The position numbers and the translations under genes were made by a program. This document shows positions 63,069 through 64,000 of a stretch of 64,000 bases of DNA, piece after piece (within the stretch, counting starts at the first letter, position 1; each line of letters starts with the position of its first letter). The notes beneath the pieces were generated by a model that saw nothing but the letters and a program-made list of their open reading frames with translations, searched no databases and was not told where the DNA came from. This DNA comes from an uncultured Oscillospiraceae bacterium (lineage in GTDB: Bacteria > Bacillota > Clostridia > Oscillospirales > Ruminococcaceae): NCBI GenBank assembly GCA_910577565.1, contig CAJTNJ010000001.1, forward strand, positions 1-64,000, written 5' to 3'.

Positions 63069-63978
63069 TACTGTCACTGCCCTTTTTTGATTTAACACTT
63101 AATTCATCGCCATCAGTTGAAATGACTATGGTCCCATTTAGATCTGTACGATATATTTTACTATTACCAAGCCTTTTTATTACTTCAATGCTCGGATGCC
63201 CATAACTATTGCCACTTCCTACTTCAATTATATAAATTTTAGCGGCTACTGCTTTTAAAAACTCTTTTGTGTTAGATGTTTTGCTTCCATGATGATTAAG
63301 CTTAAAAACATCCGATTTTATATCTTGTCCACTATTTATTAGATCTTGTTCAGCATCCTTCTCCATATCGCCGCACATTAAAAATGATGTGTTTTTATAA
63401 ACATATCGTAAAGCAACAGACCAAGAATTAAGGCTTAAATAACCTTTGTTGGCAGGGCCTAAAATAGTTAAATTGCCAAGACCAACTTTATATGATTTTC
63501 CTACCTCAGCTTTGTCTACATTGACGTTTTTTTCACATATTAACTTTAAAAAGTTAGTATATGTGTTGGTAGTTGGAATTAATCTGCTGGGTATATCTGG
63601 AATAATTAAACGACCCACTTCAAAATTTTTAACAACAGCAGTAAGGCCTCCTATATGATCGGTGTGAGGATGTGTTGCTATTAATATATCAATTTTTTCT
63701 ATGCCCAATGACTTTAAATATTTTACAACCTCGTTGCCTTTTTCAAATTCCCCGCCATCAATTAAAACGGTTCTATTATTATCAAATATAAGTTCGCAAT
63801 CTCCTTGACCAACATCGATAAAATGAGCTGAAACATCTTGAGTTATCAAAAGAGACGAGTCACAAATTATATTTTCATTGTCATTAAAATAATGCCAACC
63901 AAACGACAAACTAACAGCAATTAATAAAATTATAACCGCTGACATAAAGGATTTGTTCTTTTTATTTTTCCTCTTCAA
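63052..63978 (-). CDS. ComEC-like metallo-beta-lactamase fold hydrolase
   Basis: A 308-residue protein with an N-terminal signal/anchor helix (FMSAVIILLIAVSLSFGW), then an MBL domain similar to the C-terminal hydrolase domain of ComEC: AHFIDVGQGDCELI, VLIDGG, ATHPHTDHIGGL (metal site HxHxDH), FLMCGDMEKDAE and FKLNHHGSKTSN. Stand-alone forms are common in Clostridia and may degrade extracellular DNA or another phosphodiester; substrate unknown. The start is TTG 63978 behind GGAGG. It is followed by the overlapping DUF3006 gene. Confidence 0.88.
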   Translation of the reverse strand: MKRKNKKNKSFMSAVIILLIAVSLSFGWHYFNDNENIICDSSLLITQDVSAHFIDVGQGDCELIFDNNRTVLIDGGEFEKGNEVVKYLKSLGIEKIDILIATHPHTDHIGGLTAVVKNFEVGRLIIPDIPSRLIPTTNTYTNFLKLICEKNVNVDKAEVGKSYKVGLGNLTILGPANKGYLSLNSWSVALRYVYKNTSFLMCGDMEKDAEQDLINSGQDIKSDVFKLNHHGSKTSNTKEFLKAVAAKIYIIEVGSGNSYGHPSIEVIKRLGNSKIYRTDLNGTIVISTDGDELSVKSKKGSDSSVYFN

Positions 63979-64000
63979 TTATATATCCTCCGCAAGATGG

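Noticed and set aside
1..64000. CRISPR array
   Set aside because: No series of regularly spaced direct repeats and no cas-like gene was seen.

Overview
The window looks like a chromosomal segment of a low-GC, endospore-forming member of the Clostridia. Signs of this are the AT-rich intergenic DNA, an IspH (LytB) protein fused to ribosomal S1 domains, both dipicolinate synthase subunits, an alpha/beta small acid-soluble spore protein, a CwlD-type cortex amidase, a DUF4474 protein and CdaA/YbbR. Many genes use TTG or GTG starts behind strong Shine-Dalgarno sequences. Everything here is read by eye from sequence and translated frames; no database search was run.

1-10.4 kb: a decayed IS1-like transposase, then a consensus sigma-A promoter, an M-box (ykoK) Mg2+ riboswitch with its terminator, a small candidate leader ORF, a second terminator, and the Mg2+ P-type ATPase gene mgtA. 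A metallophosphoesterase and a DUF4474 membrane protein follow on the minus strand. Next is a self-contained glucose PTS operon, ptsH-ptsG-ptsI-crr, whose HPr has Arg at position 46 in place of the regulatory Ser. 10.4-18.7 kb: tRNA-Arg(CCG), panBCD (pantothenate), another IS1-like remnant, fabV (enoyl reductase), dpaA-dpaB (spore dipicolinate) and asnB.

18.9-28.2 kb is a surface-glycan region. A five-gene minus-strand operon (GT-C membrane glycosyltransferase, WecE-like sugar aminotransferase, ATP-grasp ligase, two SMR-type four-helix proteins) lies divergently from an ArnC/GtrB-like polyprenyl-phosphate glycosyltransferase. Together these supply every step of an Arn-like lipid-linked amino-sugar modification pathway, with an added ATP-grasp step. 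A Wzy-like protein and two GT4 glycosyltransferases follow. 28.5-31.8 kb is a small phage remnant (holin-like protein, BppU-type baseplate protein with a collagen-like stretch) next to a broken IS5-family element with recognisable inverted repeats.

31.8-50.5 kb is a long minus-strand housekeeping region: FAD oxidoreductase, YbbR/CdaR and CdaA (c-di-AMP), RadA, CwlD, CoaX, cardiolipin synthase, Ca2+-type P-ATPase, IspH-S1, PlsC, Cmk, an HI0933-type flavoprotein, a frameshifted RpiR-family regulator and a DivIVA-like coiled-coil protein. 50.5-64 kb: secA, a scrambled IS1-like remnant, an unrecognised conserved-looking protein, the SASP, a single-pass membrane protein overlapping pheA, galU, a MATE exporter, a two-component system, and a ComEC-like metallo-beta-lactamase protein overlapping a DUF3006 protein.
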